NCBI RefSeq assembly: GCF_014197265.1
Contig: NZ_JACIFH010000001.1
Location: 1,798,001-1,862,000, forward strand
Reading direction: 5' to 3'
Source: Microbacterium invictum
GTDB taxonomy: Bacteria > Actinomycetota > Actinomycetes > Actinomycetales > Microbacteriaceae
Length of the DNA: 64,000 bases
Shown here: in pieces, positions 61,995-64,000 of the stretch
How the letters are laid out: each line of letters begins with the position of its first letter
Numbering within the stretch: position 1 is the stretch's first letter
The notes under the pieces: model-generated
Told to the model about the DNA's origin: nothing
Database searches by the model: none
What the model saw: the letters and a program-made list of their open reading frames with translations, nothing else
Made by a program: the position numbers and the translations under genes

Positions 61995-64000
61995 GCGTGG
62001 GTCCTCCTCGGCAGCACGATCCGCTGACGCGCTTCTTCGTTGCCGGCGCGGTCGGTGGCGGCGAACTCGATGACCTGCTCGGTGTCGGTGAGCGCGCGGA
62101 CGAACGCCTCTTGGAAGGTGCCCCAGAACGTGCCCGGTCCCTCCCATTGGATCCGCTCGACGCCCGACACGTCGTCGGAGGCGTCGAGCGTGATCTCGAC
62201 GCTTGCGCCGAGCGATTTCACGCGCGCGCGAGAGACCGGCGGTGCGGTGTCGACGCTGAATTCGCGGCTCGTCGATCCGACGGCACCGTGGGCGTCGATG
62301 ACGCGGGCATCGATGGTGTGGATGCCGTCGTCCAGCACGACCGGGCCCGCTCCGTCGTTCCACGCGCCGCCGTCGAGCCGCCAGCTGCACTGCAGCTCGG
62401 CGCCGTCACCGAGGTCGACGGGCTGGACATGGACGCGCGGCGACGACAGGTACCAGCCGGAGGGCGCGGCCGTGATGTCGGCGACGATCTCGACGGCGGG
62501 TGCCACGGGCGTCTCGTCGTCGGGCACGGTCCACGTGAGGGTGCCGTCCGCGGCGGTGGACCACGCGGCCCGCTCGCCCGTGGTGACCGTGACGGTTCGC
62601 GCATTCGCGGTGTCAGGCGATGCCCCGGGGACGATGCGGGCGAGGGACTCCCCCGCCGCGACCAGGACGTTCTCGAGCTCGTCGCGCGACAGCAGGCCTT
62701 CGGCACGGACGGCGAGTGCGACCTCGAGCACGCGGTCGAGCAAGGCGTCGCCATCGCGGAAAGCGCCGTCGGCCCACAGAGCACTGAGGAAGGTCGAGCC
62801 ATCCGGCCGGCGGCGGTTCGGCACACCGGTCAGAACGCCGGCGAACGCGATGACCTCATCATCGGCGCGGAGGTACATGTGGTAGCGGGAGTCGGCGCCC
62901 GACCAGCACGGTTCGAACTCGAGACCGCCGAGCGAGATCACGCCCGCTCCGAGATCTGCGGCGCGGGCTTCGCGGGCCGGAGCGTCGCCGGTCAGCGGCC
63001 CCGCGGCCGGAGCGTCGCCTCTCAGCGGCCCCGCGGCCAGCGCCTCGCCGGTCAACGAGCCGTCGATGCGACGCGCCCCCCACAGCGGCGCACCGATCGC
63101 GGTCGTCGCCTCGGAGCGGGCCAGCAGCAGCGTCGGGCCGAGGAACAGCGCCTGCAGACCGGGGTCGTCGATCGTCCGCTCGGCGCGCAGCGGGAGGGGC
63201 AGGGTGAAGCGCACCTCGTCACCGTCGGCCCACACGCGGTCCAGCGTCACGAACGAAGCGGGGATGCCCGTCGCTGCCTTTTCGCCGTTCACGAAGACGT
63301 CCACGGTTCCGAGAACCCACCCGGGAATCCGCACGTGGATCGCGCGCGCGAGGGTCGCCGCCGGTCCGTCCGGAGGAGCACCCGCCGCACCCCGCGCGAA
63401 CCGCACGCGGACGTCGCCGCCCACCGGGTAGGCCGAGTCGACCGTCACCTCGAGTCCCGCCCACACTGCCGAAGCTGCGAACAGCTGCGTGATCCACAGC
63501 TCGCCGTCGCCCTCGGCGAAGACGGCCTCCTGGTAGGACACGTGGTTCTCGAGGCCGGTCCCGCCGCAGCAGGTGCCGACGTTGTCGTACTCGCGCAGCG
63601 CGCCCGGGTGGACCGGGAACATGTAGGTGACCTCAGGGCTCACGTCCGAGCGCACCGCGCGCCGCGACCCGAGGATGTGGTTGACCAGCGCCCGCTCGAT
63701 GTAGTCCTGGTAACGCGCATCGCGCGTGTGCTGGAACAGCCGGCGTGCGATCTTCACCAGGTTGTAGGTGGCGCAGGTCTCGGCGTTGCGGTGGCCGATG
63801 TCGCCCGCGACCGTGGCGGGCGGCCCCCACAGCTCGCTCTCGCCGGTGCCGCCGTGCGCGTACATGCGGCCGGGCACGAGCTGGCCCCAGAGGCCCGTCA
63901 CGGCATCCAGGTACCGCGGCGTGCCGGTGATCTCGTACTGGCGCAGGTACCCGAGCAGCTGCGGCAGGTGCTGGTTCGCGTGCATGTCGGTCAGGATGTC
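61991..64000 (-). CDS. GH127-type beta-L-arabinofuranosidase-like protein, 5' end outside window
   Basis: The 670 codons seen (no start in the window) include LTDMHANQHLPQLLGYLRQYE, NAETCATYNLVKI with the catalytic acidic and Cys region, and TCCGGTGLENH, which replaces the usual CCPPN zinc-site motif. These fit family GH127 (formerly DUF1680), which removes beta-L-arabinofuranose from plant glycans. The C-terminal 150 residues look like Ig/OmpL47-type beta domains (VDTAPPVSRARV, DASDDVSGVERI). Residues encoded by 62975-63064 form a 10-residue repeat (GPLxGDAPAA). It is followed with overlap by the cyclodeaminase gene. Confidence 0.85.
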   Translation of the reverse strand, partial: DILTDMHANQHLPQLLGYLRQYEITGTPRYLDAVTGLWGQLVPGRMYAHGGTGESELWGPPATVAGDIGHRNAETCATYNLVKIARRLFQHTRDARYQDYIERALVNHILGSRRAVRSDVSPEVTYMFPVHPGALREYDNVGTCCGGTGLENHVSYQEAVFAEGDGELWITQLFAASAVWAGLEVTVDSAYPVGGDVRVRFARGAAGAPPDGPAATLARAIHVRIPGWVLGTVDVFVNGEKAATGIPASFVTLDRVWADGDEVRFTLPLPLRAERTIDDPGLQALFLGPTLLLARSEATTAIGAPLWGARRIDGSLTGEALAAGPLRGDAPAAGPLTGDAPAREARAADLGAGVISLGGLEFEPCWSGADSRYHMYLRADDEVIAFAGVLTGVPNRRRPDGSTFLSALWADGAFRDGDALLDRVLEVALAVRAEGLLSRDELENVLVAAGESLARIVPGASPDTANARTVTVTTGERAAWSTAADGTLTWTVPDDETPVAPAVEIVADITAAPSGWYLSSPRVHVQPVDLGDGAELQCSWRLDGGAWNDGAGPVVLDDGIHTIDARVIDAHGAVGSTSREFSVDTAPPVSRARVKSLGASVEITLDASDDVSGVERIQWEGPGTFWGTFQEAFVRALTDTEQVIEFAATDRAGNEEARQRIVLPRRTHA

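Overview
The window is about 70% G+C, is densely packed, and uses GTG starts and ATGA-type stop/start overlaps freely. It carries actinobacterial markers: a PerM/DUF6350 protein, a DUF222 HNH protein, deazaflavin (F420)-type reductases and LigD-type polymerase and ligase modules. The best fit is a Microbacteriaceae chromosome, Microbacterium-like. That is inference from content and codon style, not from a database search.

Left end (1-9 kb). A leftward block runs perM, purN, purH, an RDD/FHA membrane protein, and the start of an FHA-FtsK/SpoIIIE (EssC-like) protein that leaves the window. The two last purine enzymes thus read into what looks like a type VII secretion locus. A purine permease (NCS2/AzgA type) is divergent from perM.

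9-21 kb. An array of 74-bp repeats precedes an 864-residue protein that seems to be an alpha/beta hydrolase split by a multi-span membrane domain. Then come two overlapping lipoprotein genes, a deazaflavin reductase, sucC-sucD with a divergent TetR regulator, and a large LuxR/LAL-type ATPase regulator.

21-33 kb. DNA repair: a stand-alone ATP-dependent DNA ligase, a stand-alone LigD polymerase domain in an operon with a deazaflavin reductase and an AspT-type transporter, and PcrA helicase. Between them lie an SseB protein, an NTF2-like protein behind 8-bp tandem repeats, and a DUF222 HNH nuclease. A 3' remnant of vapC lies beside pcrA.

33-45 kb. Lipoproteins, a tRNA-like sequence, a dihydrofolate-reductase-like protein, ArfB, an FUSC/aromatic acid exporter, an alpha/beta hydrolase with no nucleophile, and a 1012-residue membrane-anchored putative glycoside hydrolase. 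A DrrAB-type efflux pair is divergent from a WYL regulator across a clear palindrome.

45-64 kb. A secreted subtilisin-like protease, a second ABC-2 exporter with a glycerophosphodiester phosphodiesterase, and a Bax-inhibitor-1 protein. Then follows a divergent locus: a peptide-type ABC importer (SBP, two permeases, fused double ATPase) facing a DszC/SfnC-like flavin monooxygenase and an NtaA-like FMN monooxygenase. This is probably uptake and oxidation of an organosulfur or similar compound. The right edge holds an ornithine cyclodeaminase-like gene overlapping a GH127-type enzyme that is cut by the window.

Non-coding structure stands out. Three intergenic arrays of different sequence share a 73-74 bp period, and two copies of a 68-bp palindrome sit between convergent genes. 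The word GGATGCC/GGCATCC is strongly over-used on both strands and forms the arms of two terminators, an arrangement like that of DNA uptake sequences.
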